Of a stretch of 53,633 bases of DNA, positions 26,066 to 34,418 are shown piece by piece. Within the stretch, counting starts at the first letter, position 1, and each line of letters opens with the position of its first letter. Below the pieces are notes generated by a model, which did not search any database, was not told where the DNA came from, and saw only the letters and a list, made by a program, of their open reading frames with translations. A program made the position numbers and the translations under genes. The stretch is from Candidatus Roseilinea sp. (GTDB lineage Bacteria; Chloroflexota; Anaerolineae; J036; Brachytrichaceae), in contig JANWYN010000018.1 in assembly GCA_025055235.1 (NCBI GenBank), forward strand, positions 1 to 53,633, read 5' to 3'.

Positions 26066-27430
26066 ATGAAGGCCAAACTGCAATTCACCCTCTCTAAGCT
26101 AGGCATCGCTTGGATGTTTGCCTTAGTAACGATCAACTTCAACCGGGTGACGATCTATGAGCTGGGGATCTCGGCGCTGCTGATCGGGGTGATGATCGGG
26201 CTGTATCCGTTCTTCGGCCCGTTCCAGCCGGTGTTCCGGCGCGTCACCGACCGCTATCCGATTCTGGGCTACCGGCGCTCGCCTTATCTGGTGATCGGTA
26301 TGGTAGCCGGCAGCTTGGTTTTCCCCTTCCTGCCGGCAGTGGCCGAGGCGATGGCTTCCGGTTCGGCGCTTGCGATCGTCGCCGGATTCGTCTTGTTCTT
26401 CATCTTTGGCGCGATGATCGCGCTGATGGCCAACACGTATCTCGACCTAATCGCCGAGTGCACGCAGGAAGATGAGCGCGGGAGCGTGTTTGCAGCCGCA
26501 TGGACTGGCCAGACGGCCATCATCGTAGTCTGGGCGCTGGTGTTTCGCCTGTTGATGCCGGCCTATTCGCCGGCGCAAATGCAAGCGCTCTATGCCCTTA
26601 CGCCGTTCGTCGTTGCCGCGCTGGCCATCGCCAGCGTGTGGAAGCTAGAGCGCCGGCTCTCGCCGGAGGAGATCGCTCAGCTGCGCGCAGCGCCGGCGGA
26701 TCCGATCGCTAACACGATGAACTCGATCCGCAGCTCGCTGCTGCTGACGCGCACCAACCCGACCGCGCGGACGTTCTTCGTTTTCATCGTCTTCACCTTC
26801 TTGGGCATCTTCACGCAGGATCTGGTGCAAGAAGTGTGGGCCGGCGACGTGTTCCGCTTGACTGCCGGTGAATCCACCGTCTTCCAACAAATCTTCAACG
26901 GCATGGTCACCGTGGGCATGGGCATGACGGCGGCACTAGGTGCGCGGGCGTTGGGTGCGCGGGTGCGCACCGATGCGCTGCCGATGGACGCTAAGAAACG
27001 AATCGCGGCGTTCGGCGGCGCAGCGGCGACGCTCGGCTTCGTCTTGCTTGCCGTTTCGTCGCTCACGGCGCAGCCGGCGCTGGCCAATCTGGCGTTTGCC
27101 GTGGTTGGTTTCACCGTCGGCGTGTTCACCTTCGCCGCAGTCACCATGATGAGCGACATGACCGTGGAGGGTCAGACCGCGTCGTACCTCGGCTTGTGGA
27201 GCATCGCGCAAGCGCTCGGCTTGGGTGCATCGTTCATTGCCGGCGGCGCGTTGCGGGCAGCGTTGGTCGAGACCGGCTTGCTCTCTGCGCCGGCGGGCTA
27301 TGCGGCGATCTTCTTGGTCGAGGCGTTGTTCATGGCAGGATGTGTGCTGATGTTGCGCGGTGTGGGTGTGGAAGGGCTGCGACGCGACGCGCATCGCTTC
27401 ACGCCGGCAGCGCGCACCGTCGCAGCGTAA
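26066..27430 (+). CDS. PucC-family MFS transporter (BCH/LhaA-like), copy 2
   Basis: This 454-residue protein has twelve helices and parallels copy 1: LSKLGIAWMFALVTINFNRVTIYELG, RVTDRYPILGYRRSPYLVIG, ARTFFVFIVFTFLGIFTQDLVQEVWAGDVF, and MSDMTVEGQTASYLGLWSIAQALG. In the family these helices carry conserved charged residues used in pigment handling. The ATG at 26066 follows AGGAG with a spacing of 10; an earlier in-frame ATG at 26030 overlaps the methyltransferase. It is followed after 26 bp by bchH. Two paralogues in one cluster suggest separate jobs, for example reaction-centre versus antenna assembly; this is inference. Confidence 0.9.
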   Translation: MKAKLQFTLSKLGIAWMFALVTINFNRVTIYELGISALLIGVMIGLYPFFGPFQPVFRRVTDRYPILGYRRSPYLVIGMVAGSLVFPFLPAVAEAMASGSALAIVAGFVLFFIFGAMIALMANTYLDLIAECTQEDERGSVFAAAWTGQTAIIVVWALVFRLLMPAYSPAQMQALYALTPFVVAALAIASVWKLERRLSPEEIAQLRAAPADPIANTMNSIRSSLLLTRTNPTARTFFVFIVFTFLGIFTQDLVQEVWAGDVFRLTAGESTVFQQIFNGMVTVGMGMTAALGARALGARVRTDALPMDAKKRIAAFGGAAATLGFVLLAVSSLTAQPALANLAFAVVGFTVGVFTFAAVTMMSDMTVEGQTASYLGLWSIAQALGLGASFIAGGALRAALVETGLLSAPAGYAAIFLVEALFMAGCVLMLRGVGVEGLRRDAHRFTPAARTVAA

Positions 27431-27456
27431 TGCAATCATGTGCGAGGTAACCCGCT

Positions 27457-30400
27457 ATGAGTGACAAACCGAACATCGTCGCCATCGTCGGCTTGGAGCA
27501 CTTCAATAAGCGCGTGTGGGACGAAGTGAAGGCCGACCTGGCCGGCGAGGCCAACCTGGCCCAATTCACCGAATGGGAGCTGGAATCGCGCTCGCCGGAA
27601 GCGGCGCGCGCCATCCGCGAGGCCGACTGCCTGTTCGTCAGCATGATCAACTTCAAGGATCAGGCAGATTGGCTGCGCGCGCAGGTGGAACAGTCGCGCG
27701 CAAGCGTGGTCTTCGCCTACGAGTCCATGCCCGAGGTGATGGCATTGAACCGGGTGGGCGATTACGTGGTCGCCAACAAGCCCGGCGGCAAAGGCGGCAT
27801 GCCCGAGCCGGTGAAGAAGATCGCGCGCATGTTGGTGCATGGCCGCGACGAAGACACGCTCTACGGCTACACCAAGCTGATGAAGCTGATGCAGGCCATG
27901 ATGCGCTTCATGCCGGCCAAGGCGCGCGACTTCAAGAACTGGATGCAGGTGAACATCTACTGGAACCAGCCGCTCGCCGCTAACGTGAGCAGCATGTTCA
28001 AGTTCATCCTGCGCGAGTACTTCGGCCGGCCGGTTGAAGTTCCGCCGGTGGTCGAAGTGCCGATGATGGGCCTGTATCACCCCGATGCGCCGGGCTTCTT
28101 CAAGGACATCAAAGCCTATCGCGACTGGCAGAAGCGCCGCGACAAGGCGACTGGGCGGCAAGGGGACAAGGGGATAAGGCGACAAGGGGACGGAGAGACA
28201 CAACGATCCCTAGCCACCCATCATCAATCATCAATCTCTAATCATCAATCATCAATTTCTAATCATCAACCATCCGTCGCTTTGCTCTTCTTTCGCAAAC
28301 ACCTGATGCAGGATCGCGGCTACATTGATGAGACGATCCGCGCGCTGGAAGACGCTGGCCTGGACGTCCTGCCGATCTTCGTCACTGGCGTGGAAGGCCA
28401 CGTCGTCGTGCGCGACTGGCTGACGAAAGAGCGCATTGACGTGCTGGTGAGCACGATCGGCTTTGCGCTGGTAGGTGGGCCGGCGGGCTCTACATCGCCG
28501 GGCGCGCACCGCGATGCTGCGATCGAGATCCTGCAGCGCATTGATGCGCCTTACATCGTCACGCAGCCGCTCTACGTGCAAGACTTCGTCTCTTGGCAGA
28601 AGGTCGGCGTCGGGCCGATGCAGGCGGCAGCCACGTATGCCCTGCCGGAGATGGACGGCGCGGTTGATCCGGTGATTCTGGGTGCGATCAACAACGGGCG
28701 CTTCCAAACTGCGCCAGACCGGCTCCAGCGACTGGCGACGCTGGTCACCCGCTGGGCGACGCTGCGCCACACGCCCAATCGCGACAAGAAGATCGCCTTC
28801 GTCGTCTACGACTATCCGCCCGGTTTGGGCAAGAAGGCGACGGCTGCGCTTTTGGATGTGCCGCGCTCGCTGCTCAACATCTTGAGGCGCTTGCAGGCCG
28901 AGGGCTATGACACCGGCCCATTGCCGGAGACGCCGGAGGCGCTCCTGCAGCGACTCGAAGAAGCGACGACGCCGCATGCCGGTGGCCTGACCGTCTCGCA
29001 CGAACAATTCAAGCAGTGGACGACGCCGCGCGAGCGCGAGCGGGTGGAAGAGCGCTGGGGGCCCTGGCCGGGCGACATCGCGCCGGCGGGACGCGACGCG
29101 GTGTTCATCGGCGGGTTGCGCCTCGGCAACATCTACATCGGCGTGCAGCCGCGCTTCGGCGTGACCGGCGACCCGATGCGCTTGCTGTTCGACAAAGAGA
29201 ACACGCCGCACCACCAGTATCTGGCCTTCTACCGCTGGATCAGCCGCGGCTTTGGCGCGCACGCGTTGGTGCACGTCGGCATGCACGGCTCGGCGGAGTG
29301 GATGCCCGGCTTGCAACTCGGCATGACGCGCAGTTGCTGGCCGGATGCGTTGCTGGGCGAGCTGCCGCAGCTCTACCTCTATCCCATGAACAACCCAAGC
29401 GAGGCCAACATTGCCAAGCGCCGCGGCTACGCCGTGATGGTCTCGCACGCTGTGCCGCCGATGGCGCGCGCCGGCCTCTACAAGGAACTGGCCGCGCTCA
29501 AGGACATGCTGCAAGACCTTCGCGAACGGCAGATCGAGCGACGCGGTCAGACCGATGAGGCGCTGGAAGAGGCCGTGATGAACAAAGTCGCATTGGCCAA
29601 CCTGGACGCCGACTGCCCGCGTCTGCAAGGAGAATCATTCGCCGACTACGCTGCGCGGCTTTATACCTATCTGCGCGACCTGGAGCAGCGCCTGATTACG
29701 GTATCGTTACACGTCTTCGGCGAGGCGGCTCCGGCGGAGTCGCAGATCGTCACGGTGACCGAAGCGCTGAAGGCGCGCGGCGGCAACCGCTCGCTGGCCG
29801 ATGTGATGCTGCGTGAGACGCTGGGTGCCGCAGCGCCGGCAGCGTCGTATGGCGAGCTGGCAGCGCTGTCGCGGCGCGGCGACCCGGAGGCGCTGCGCGC
29901 GCGGGAGAGGGTGGATGAAGCGTGCCGCGCATTCGTCGAGCGCGCGGTGTTCCGCGGTGAATCGCCGGCGGCAGCGCTGCATCAGGCCACCCACAACGGC
30001 ACGTCCATCGCCGCCGATGACGCCGCTGCGCTGATGGAGATCGCACAGGCCGGGCGCGCGATGGCGCGCATGCTCAGCGACAATCGCGCCGAGCTCGAAG
30101 CGGTGGCCCGAGGCCTGGCCGGGCGATACATCCCGCCTGCACCCGGCGGCGACTTGATCCGCGATGGCCTGGGTGTGTTGCCGACCGGCCGCAACATCCA
30201 CGCGATTGACCCGTGGCGCATCCCCAGCGAGCTGGCCTACGCGCGCGGTGCGAAGATCGCCGAGGCGTTGCTTGAGAAGCACCGCGCCGAAAACGCCGGC
30301 CAATATCCCGAGACCATCGCGCAAGTGCTCTGGGGCCTGGACACGATCAAGACCAAAGGCGAAGCAATCGGCACGGTGCTGCGGCTGATCGGTGCGCGGC

Positions 30401-31371
30401 CGCATCACGACGGCCAAGGGAAGATCAGTCACTACGAACTGATCCCGTTGGAAGAACTGGGCCGGCCGCGCATTGACGTGCTGATGAACCTCAGCCCGAT
30501 CTTCCGCGATACGTTCGAGATGCTCATGGATCACCTCGACCGGCTGGTGAAGGATGCTGCGCGCGTGGATGAGCCGGTCGAGATGAACTTCATCAAGAAG
30601 CACGTCGAGGAGGCGATGCGCGACGGCATGACTTTCGAACAGGCAACCGCGCGCTTGTTCACGCAACAGCCGGGGCAATACGGTACCTACGTGGACGACA
30701 TGGTGGAGGATTCGGCGTGGCAGTCGCAAGACGACCTCGACCAGTTGTTCGTGCGGCGCAACGCCTATGCCTACGGCGGCGGGCGAAACGGCCAGCATGC
30801 GCCGGAGGTGTTGCAGCGCATGCTGAGCACGGTGGGCCGCGTGGCTCAGGAGATTGACTCGGTGGAGTTCGGCGTGGCCGACATTGACCATTACTTCTCG
30901 TCGTCCGGCGCGCTGCATCTGGCCGCGCGCAAGCGCAGCCGCGCACAGGTGAAGCTGAACTACATCGAAAGCTACACCGCCGAGACGCGCATTGATGATC
31001 TGGATCGCGTGCTGCGCGCCGAGTATCGCACTAAGCTGCTCAACCCGCGCTGGTACGAGGGCATGCTGCAACACGGCCACAGCGGTGCGACCGAGATCAG
31101 CAATCGCTTCACCTACATGCTGGGCTGGGACGCGGTAAGCGACTGCGTGGACGATTGGATTTATACCGACGCGGCGAAGACTTACGCCCTCGACCCGGCC
31201 ATGCGTGAGCGCCTGACAAAGGCGAACCCGCAGGCCATGCGCAACATCGTCGGCCGGCTGCTGGAGGCCAGCGGGCGCGGCTTGTGGAAGGCCGACGACG
31301 AGACGATTGAGCAACTCAAGGAGCTCTACGCCGACCTGGAAGACCGGCTGGAGGGTGTGGGTTACAACTGA
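27457..31371 (+). CDS. bchH: Magnesium chelatase subunit BchH
   Basis: The 1304-residue product is the porphyrin-binding large subunit, of typical length. It reads through the CobN/BchH family from the N terminus (IVAIVGLEHFNKRVWDEV) to VHVGMHGSAEWMPGLQLGMTR, MNNPSEANIAKRRGYAVMVSH, NLDADCPRLQ, GRNIHAIDPWRIPS and GHSGATEISNRFTYMLGW. It binds protoporphyrin IX while BchI and BchD drive Mg2+ insertion. Residues of about 230-271 are repeat-derived (28146-28277), located at the domain boundary before VALLFFRKHLMQD. The cluster supplies H, I and D subunits in the order I, D, H. Confidence 0.96.
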   Translation: MSDKPNIVAIVGLEHFNKRVWDEVKADLAGEANLAQFTEWELESRSPEAARAIREADCLFVSMINFKDQADWLRAQVEQSRASVVFAYESMPEVMALNRVGDYVVANKPGGKGGMPEPVKKIARMLVHGRDEDTLYGYTKLMKLMQAMMRFMPAKARDFKNWMQVNIYWNQPLAANVSSMFKFILREYFGRPVEVPPVVEVPMMGLYHPDAPGFFKDIKAYRDWQKRRDKATGRQGDKGIRRQGDGETQRSLATHHQSSISNHQSSISNHQPSVALLFFRKHLMQDRGYIDETIRALEDAGLDVLPIFVTGVEGHVVVRDWLTKERIDVLVSTIGFALVGGPAGSTSPGAHRDAAIEILQRIDAPYIVTQPLYVQDFVSWQKVGVGPMQAAATYALPEMDGAVDPVILGAINNGRFQTAPDRLQRLATLVTRWATLRHTPNRDKKIAFVVYDYPPGLGKKATAALLDVPRSLLNILRRLQAEGYDTGPLPETPEALLQRLEEATTPHAGGLTVSHEQFKQWTTPRERERVEERWGPWPGDIAPAGRDAVFIGGLRLGNIYIGVQPRFGVTGDPMRLLFDKENTPHHQYLAFYRWISRGFGAHALVHVGMHGSAEWMPGLQLGMTRSCWPDALLGELPQLYLYPMNNPSEANIAKRRGYAVMVSHAVPPMARAGLYKELAALKDMLQDLRERQIERRGQTDEALEEAVMNKVALANLDADCPRLQGESFADYAARLYTYLRDLEQRLITVSLHVFGEAAPAESQIVTVTEALKARGGNRSLADVMLRETLGAAAPAASYGELAALSRRGDPEALRARERVDEACRAFVERAVFRGESPAAALHQATHNGTSIAADDAAALMEIAQAGRAMARMLSDNRAELEAVARGLAGRYIPPAPGGDLIRDGLGVLPTGRNIHAIDPWRIPSELAYARGAKIAEALLEKHRAENAGQYPETIAQVLWGLDTIKTKGEAIGTVLRLIGARPHHDGQGKISHYELIPLEELGRPRIDVLMNLSPIFRDTFEMLMDHLDRLVKDAARVDEPVEMNFIKKHVEEAMRDGMTFEQATARLFTQQPGQYGTYVDDMVEDSAWQSQDDLDQLFVRRNAYAYGGGRNGQHAPEVLQRMLSTVGRVAQEIDSVEFGVADIDHYFSSSGALHLAARKRSRAQVKLNYIESYTAETRIDDLDRVLRAEYRTKLLNPRWYEGMLQHGHSGATEISNRFTYMLGWDAVSDCVDDWIYTDAAKTYALDPAMRERLTKANPQAMRNIVGRLLEASGRGLWKADDETIEQLKELYADLEDRLEGVGYN
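28146..28277. repeat. In-frame octamer plus heptamer arrays in bchH
   Basis: The left array has octamers (ggcggcaa, ggggacaa, ggggataa, ggcgacaa, ggggacgg). The right array has strict heptamers: catcaat, catcaat, ctctaat, catcaat, catcaat, ttctaat, catcaac, catccgt. The halves use different words, so two elements may be joined. The protein shows the period as SSISNHQ repeated. Confidence 0.93.
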
Positions 31372-31377
31372 CGATGG

Positions 31378-31436
31378 CCTACTTCCCGCTCCCGACTCAC
31401 GAGTCGGAAGTGGGAAGTAGGGAGTAGAAGAGGGTC
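31378..31436. repeat. Heptamer hairpin between bchH and bchC
   Basis: A 17-bp stem (31382-31398 with 31401-31417, two mismatches) with a 2-base loop, continuing into words gtcggaa, gtgggaa, gtaggga and gtagaag. It could slow or stop polymerase between bchH and bchC, but there is no T tract. Confidence 0.85.
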
Positions 31437-31447
31437 GGCGCGAAATC

Positions 31448-32439
31448 ATGAAGACGAAAGCGATTGTGATTCCTGCGGCGAACACGGTGGAGCTGCGCGA
31501 GGTGGAGCTGAAGCCGCTCGGCGCGGACGATGTGCTGATCCAGACCACGCTCACCAGCATCAGTGCCGGCACAGAGCGCATGTTGCTGCGCGGCGTGATG
31601 CCGCACCCGATGTTGCAGTTCCCGGTCGTGCCCGGCTATGAGACGGTGGGCAAAGTGGTCGAGGCCGGCGACAACGCGAAAGCCTGGCTCGGCAAGCGCG
31701 TATACATCGGCGGCAACTACGGCTTTGTCGGGGTCAACCCGGCCTTCGGCGGGCAGAGCGCCTACATCGTCGCGCCGCAGTCGCACCTGACCGATCTGCA
31801 GTCGCTGACCGACGAGCAAGGCGTGCTGTTGGCGCTGGCAGCGACGGCGCTGCACGGCGTGGATGTGGCCTTCGGCGCAGCAGGCAAGACGAAAGACGAA
31901 GACGGCCTGCGTCCTCCGCCTTCGGTCTTGATTTTGGGCCAGGGCATCGTCGGCCAGTTGGCGGCGCGGTTCGCGAAGGCGCGCGGCGCGCACGTGACGG
32001 TCACCGACAAGGTCGCGTCGCGGCTAAGGCTATCGGCAGCAGATGTGAAGTTGCGGGCCGAGGATGGCGAGTTGAAAAGCGAAGACGATCCATCTTTCTC
32101 AATTCTCAATTCTCAATTCTGATAGACGCAACCGGCAAGATGGACGCCATCGCGCCGCGCTTGATGAACGTGCAGAAGGGCGGGCGCGTGGTGCTGCTCG
32201 GCTACTACGAACGGATTGATCTGCCTTACATGCCGGCGTTTCTGCGCGAGTTGACCTTCGCCGTGAGCAAGGAGTGGGCGCCGGGCGACCTGGCCCGCGC
32301 AAGAGATGCCATCGCCGCCGGCCAGATCGAGGTGCGCTCGCTCATCACGCACTGCCTGCCCGCCGACGACGCGCCTCAGGCTTTCGATATCGCGTTCAAC
32401 GACCCGGAGTGTGTGAAGATGGTTTTGTCGTGGCGTTGA
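31448..32439 (+). CDS. bchC: 3-hydroxyethyl bacteriochlorophyllide dehydrogenase BchC, frame broken by one missing heptamer
   Basis: BchC oxidises the 3-hydroxyethyl group to 3-acetyl in bacteriochlorophyll a synthesis. The product is clear: MKTKAIVIPAANTVELREVEL, SISAGTERMLLRGVMPHP, VVPGYETVGKVVEAGDNA, then after the break LIDATGKMDAIAPRL and GGRVVLLGYYERIDLP, with FNDPECVKMVLSWR at the end. In the first frame a TGA at 32120-32122 stops translation after SFSILNSQF. The C-terminal part continues in the next frame. Three tcaattc copies stand at 32099-32119; a fourth would restore one frame reading FSILIDATGKM. This may be real phase variation, decay or an assembly error. The final stop lies in the next octamer array. 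Confidence 0.85.
32060..32119. repeat. Heptamer element in bchC with three instead of four copies
   Basis: The degenerate left arm (gaggatg, gcgagtt, gaaaagc, gaagacg) is followed by tcaattc three times (32099-32119), immediately continued by tga. The other tcaattc arrays in bchI, bchD and bchZ have four copies. Confidence 0.9.
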
Positions 32440-32961
32440 CGCGTTGGCACGTTGGCACGTTTGCATGTTGGCATGTTGGCACGTTAGCAAGTTGCACGTT
32501 GGCAAGTGAGCACGTTGGCACGTAGAGGAGTAAAGATGGCGACGATTCAGCGGTTTGAAGAGATTGAAGCGTGGAGGACGGCACGTGAGTTGACGCGGCT
32601 TGTCTACCAGCTCTCCAATCGAGCTGAATTTGCGCGCGACTTCGGCTTGAAGGATCAAATGCGGCGTGCAGCAGTGTCGGTGTTGTCGAACATCGCGGAA
32701 CGATTCGAGAGCAGAACCCCCAAGTTGTTTATCGAATTTCTCGGCAGGGCTAAAGGATCGTGTGGCGAAGTTCGTGCTCAGTCGTATGTCGCGCTTGATG
32801 CGGGATATGTGACTCAAGCTGAGTTCAACCAGCTTTATGAAATGTCAGACAAGTGCATTCGGCAAATCGCAAACTTCATCGCATATCTGGAACGTACGAA
32901 CGTGTAACGCGCCAACGTGTAACGTGTAAACGTGTAACTTGCAAACGTGTAACACGTAAAC
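32435..32961. mobile_element. Candidate IVS-like element: four-helix-bundle gene between inverted octamer arrays
   Basis: Left array (32435-32521): eleven 8-bp words of the gttggcac type, one of them 7 bp. Right array (32894-32961): gtacgaac, gtgtaac, gcgccaac, gtgtaaac and similar, in the opposite sense (gttggcac is the complement of gtgccaac). Between them lies one complete gene. In 23S rRNA, intervening sequences of Leptospira and others have the same layout: complementary ends around a four-helix-bundle gene. The stop codons of bchC and of the enclosed gene both fall inside the arrays, so the element is tightly fitted to its neighbours. Confidence 0.6.
32536..32907 (+). CDS. Four-helix-bundle protein (23S rRNA intervening-sequence family)
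   Basis: The 123-residue product matches the IVP/TIGR02436 family: FEEIEAWRTARELTRLVYQLS, FARDFGLKDQMRRAAVSVLSNIAER, FLGRAKGSCGEVRAQSYVALDAGYV and a final helix ECIRQIANFIAYL-like DKCIRQIANFIAYLE. The fold is an antiparallel four-helix bundle, also found in the Avd protein of diversity-generating retroelements, where it forms a pentamer. The biochemical role of stand-alone members is not established. The ATG at 32536 follows AGAGGAG. The gene is enclosed by inverted octamer arrays and lies inside the bchC-bchX interval, without a rRNA gene nearby. Confidence 0.88.
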   Translation: MATIQRFEEIEAWRTARELTRLVYQLSNRAEFARDFGLKDQMRRAAVSVLSNIAERFESRTPKLFIEFLGRAKGSCGEVRAQSYVALDAGYVTQAEFNQLYEMSDKCIRQIANFIAYLERTNV

Positions 32962-32971
32962 GGAGAAACGC

Positions 32972-34138
32972 ATGACACCCCGAATGATCGCAATCTACGG
33001 CAAAGGCGGCATCGGCAAGAGCTTCTTCACCGCCAACCTCAGCGCCAAGATGGCGCTCAAGGGCTTGCGCGTGCTGCAGCTCGGCTGCGACCCGAAACAC
33101 GATAGCTGCAACGCGCTGTTCGAGGGGCGCAGCTTGCCGACCATCGGCGACCAGTGGCGGCTATTCAAGGACGCCGGCCGCGAGAAAGAACTGGACGTGC
33201 GCCACTTGATCTTCAAAGCTAACCTGGGGCGCGGCGTGCAGCTCTTCGGTGCGGAGCTGGGCGGGCCGGAGGTGGGCCGCGGCTGCGGTGGGCGCGGCAT
33301 CTCTTTCGGCTTCGGCCTGCTCGAAGAGCGCGGCATGGCCAACTGGGCGTTGGACTACATCGTCATGGACTTCCTCGGCGATGTCGTCTGCGGCGGCTTC
33401 GCGACGCCCATCGCCAAGAGCTTGGCCGAGGAGATCATCATCGTCGCCAGCCACGACCGCATGAGCCTGTATGCAGCGAACAACATCGCTCGCGCCGTCA
33501 ACTACTTCCAATCTATGGGCGGCAGCACGCGCGTGATCGGCATGGTGCTCAACCGCGACGACGGCAGCGGCGTAGCCGAACGATTCGCCGAGCGCGTCGG
33601 TTTGCCGATCCTGGCCAAGATCCCGTTCAGTCCGGCGGCACGCGCGCTGAGCGACCGCTGTAAGTTGCTCTTCGAGCTGCCGGAGATGGATGCCATCTTC
33701 GACGCCTTCGTCAACAAGTTGCACCGCCGCGAATACACACCGCCGGAGAAGGTCACGCCCTTGGAGTACGACGCGTTCCTGGCTGTATTCGGCGCGAGCG
33801 AACCGCCGGATCTTCCCGAAGGCGCTACGCTCGACGAGCTGATGGGACGCGACGGGGAAGCAATCACCGGCATTGATCTCAACAGCCCGGACTACAGCCA
33901 GGACAGCAAAATCCTCGTGCGGCGCATCATGCAGGAGATGGGGCTGAAGGTCACCCGGCTGGTCGAAGAGCCGGAGCGCGGCGTGGTGGTGACGACCGAA
34001 GCCGGCTGGGAAGCCATCTTCGGTGACCCGTGCCAGGACATGGACGCCAAGATCGCCATTTTGTCTGCGCTCGGCCACAGCGGCGAGAAGTTCCGCCTGG
34101 CCGACCTGCGCTATACGGCGGCGCCATTCTATGAATAG
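32972..34138 (+). CDS. bchX: Chlorophyllide a reductase iron protein BchX
   Basis: This NifH-like ATPase delivers electrons to BchY-BchZ for reduction of the C7=C8 bond of chlorophyllide. The P-loop is GKGGIGKS (10-17), with VLQLGCDPKHDS, and the [4Fe-4S] ligands Cys 105 (GRGCGGRG) and Cys 140 (VVCGGF), which form a shared cluster in the dimer. The GPEVGRGCGGRGISFGFGLLE segment distinguishes it from BchL. At 388 residues it looks about 50 longer than purple bacterial BchX because of a C-terminal region rich in acidic and Val/Ile strands. It starts 11 bp after the four-helix element and is followed closely by a VapBC pair. Confidence 0.94.
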   Translation: MTPRMIAIYGKGGIGKSFFTANLSAKMALKGLRVLQLGCDPKHDSCNALFEGRSLPTIGDQWRLFKDAGREKELDVRHLIFKANLGRGVQLFGAELGGPEVGRGCGGRGISFGFGLLEERGMANWALDYIVMDFLGDVVCGGFATPIAKSLAEEIIIVASHDRMSLYAANNIARAVNYFQSMGGSTRVIGMVLNRDDGSGVAERFAERVGLPILAKIPFSPAARALSDRCKLLFELPEMDAIFDAFVNKLHRREYTPPEKVTPLEYDAFLAVFGASEPPDLPEGATLDELMGRDGEAITGIDLNSPDYSQDSKILVRRIMQEMGLKVTRLVEEPERGVVVTTEAGWEAIFGDPCQDMDAKIAILSALGHSGEKFRLADLRYTAAPFYE

Positions 34139-34154
34139 AATGCACCGAGGTGTG

Positions 34155-34418
34155 ATGATGACAGCACAAAATGTTTCTCTTGATGCGCTCGTGGAACGGT
34201 TGGCGCAACTTCCCAAGCAAGACTTGCTGGAGGTGCACCGTTTCGTCGAATACTTGACCTTTCGCTCATCTGGCCGGCAGCGCAGAAGAAATAAGAAAGG
34301 TCAGCATCCTGGATTCGGCATGTGGGCTAAGAAGCTAGAGGGTGTGGATAGCGCCAAATATACGCTGATGTTGCGCCAGCAAGCGGCAAGGAGAGCCAAT
34401 GCCCGCGTGCTTGATTGA
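34155..34418 (+). CDS. VapB-type antitoxin (DUF2281-like)
   Basis: An 87-residue protein: LDALVERLAQLPKQDLLEVHRFVEYL is the helical part seen in DUF2281/VapB-like antitoxins, followed by a basic RRNKKG stretch and a C-terminal tail that probably occupies the toxin active site. The 34155 ATG follows GAGG; the next codon is also ATG. It overlaps the toxin gene by 20 bp, the usual tight coupling of toxin-antitoxin pairs. The DNA-binding fold cannot be assigned with certainty. Position between bchX and a membrane protein gene suggests late acquisition in the cluster. Confidence 0.75.
   Translation: MMTAQNVSLDALVERLAQLPKQDLLEVHRFVEYLTFRSSGRQRRRNKKGQHPGFGMWAKKLEGVDSAKYTLMLRQQAARRANARVLD

Noticed and set aside
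31382..31417. Rho-independent terminator after bchH.
   Set aside because: The stem is strong but no T tract follows and the surrounding words show the 7-bp step, so it belongs to the repeat class.
29707..31581. Long antisense open frame opposite bchH (624 codons).
   Set aside because: It is a shadow frame due to high GC; composition is Arg/His/Ala-rich and no domain is seen, while bchH is certain.
32140..32439. Separate short gene starting at MDAIAPRLM.
   Set aside because: It is the C-terminal half of BchC, separated only by the missing heptamer; it has no ribosome binding site.
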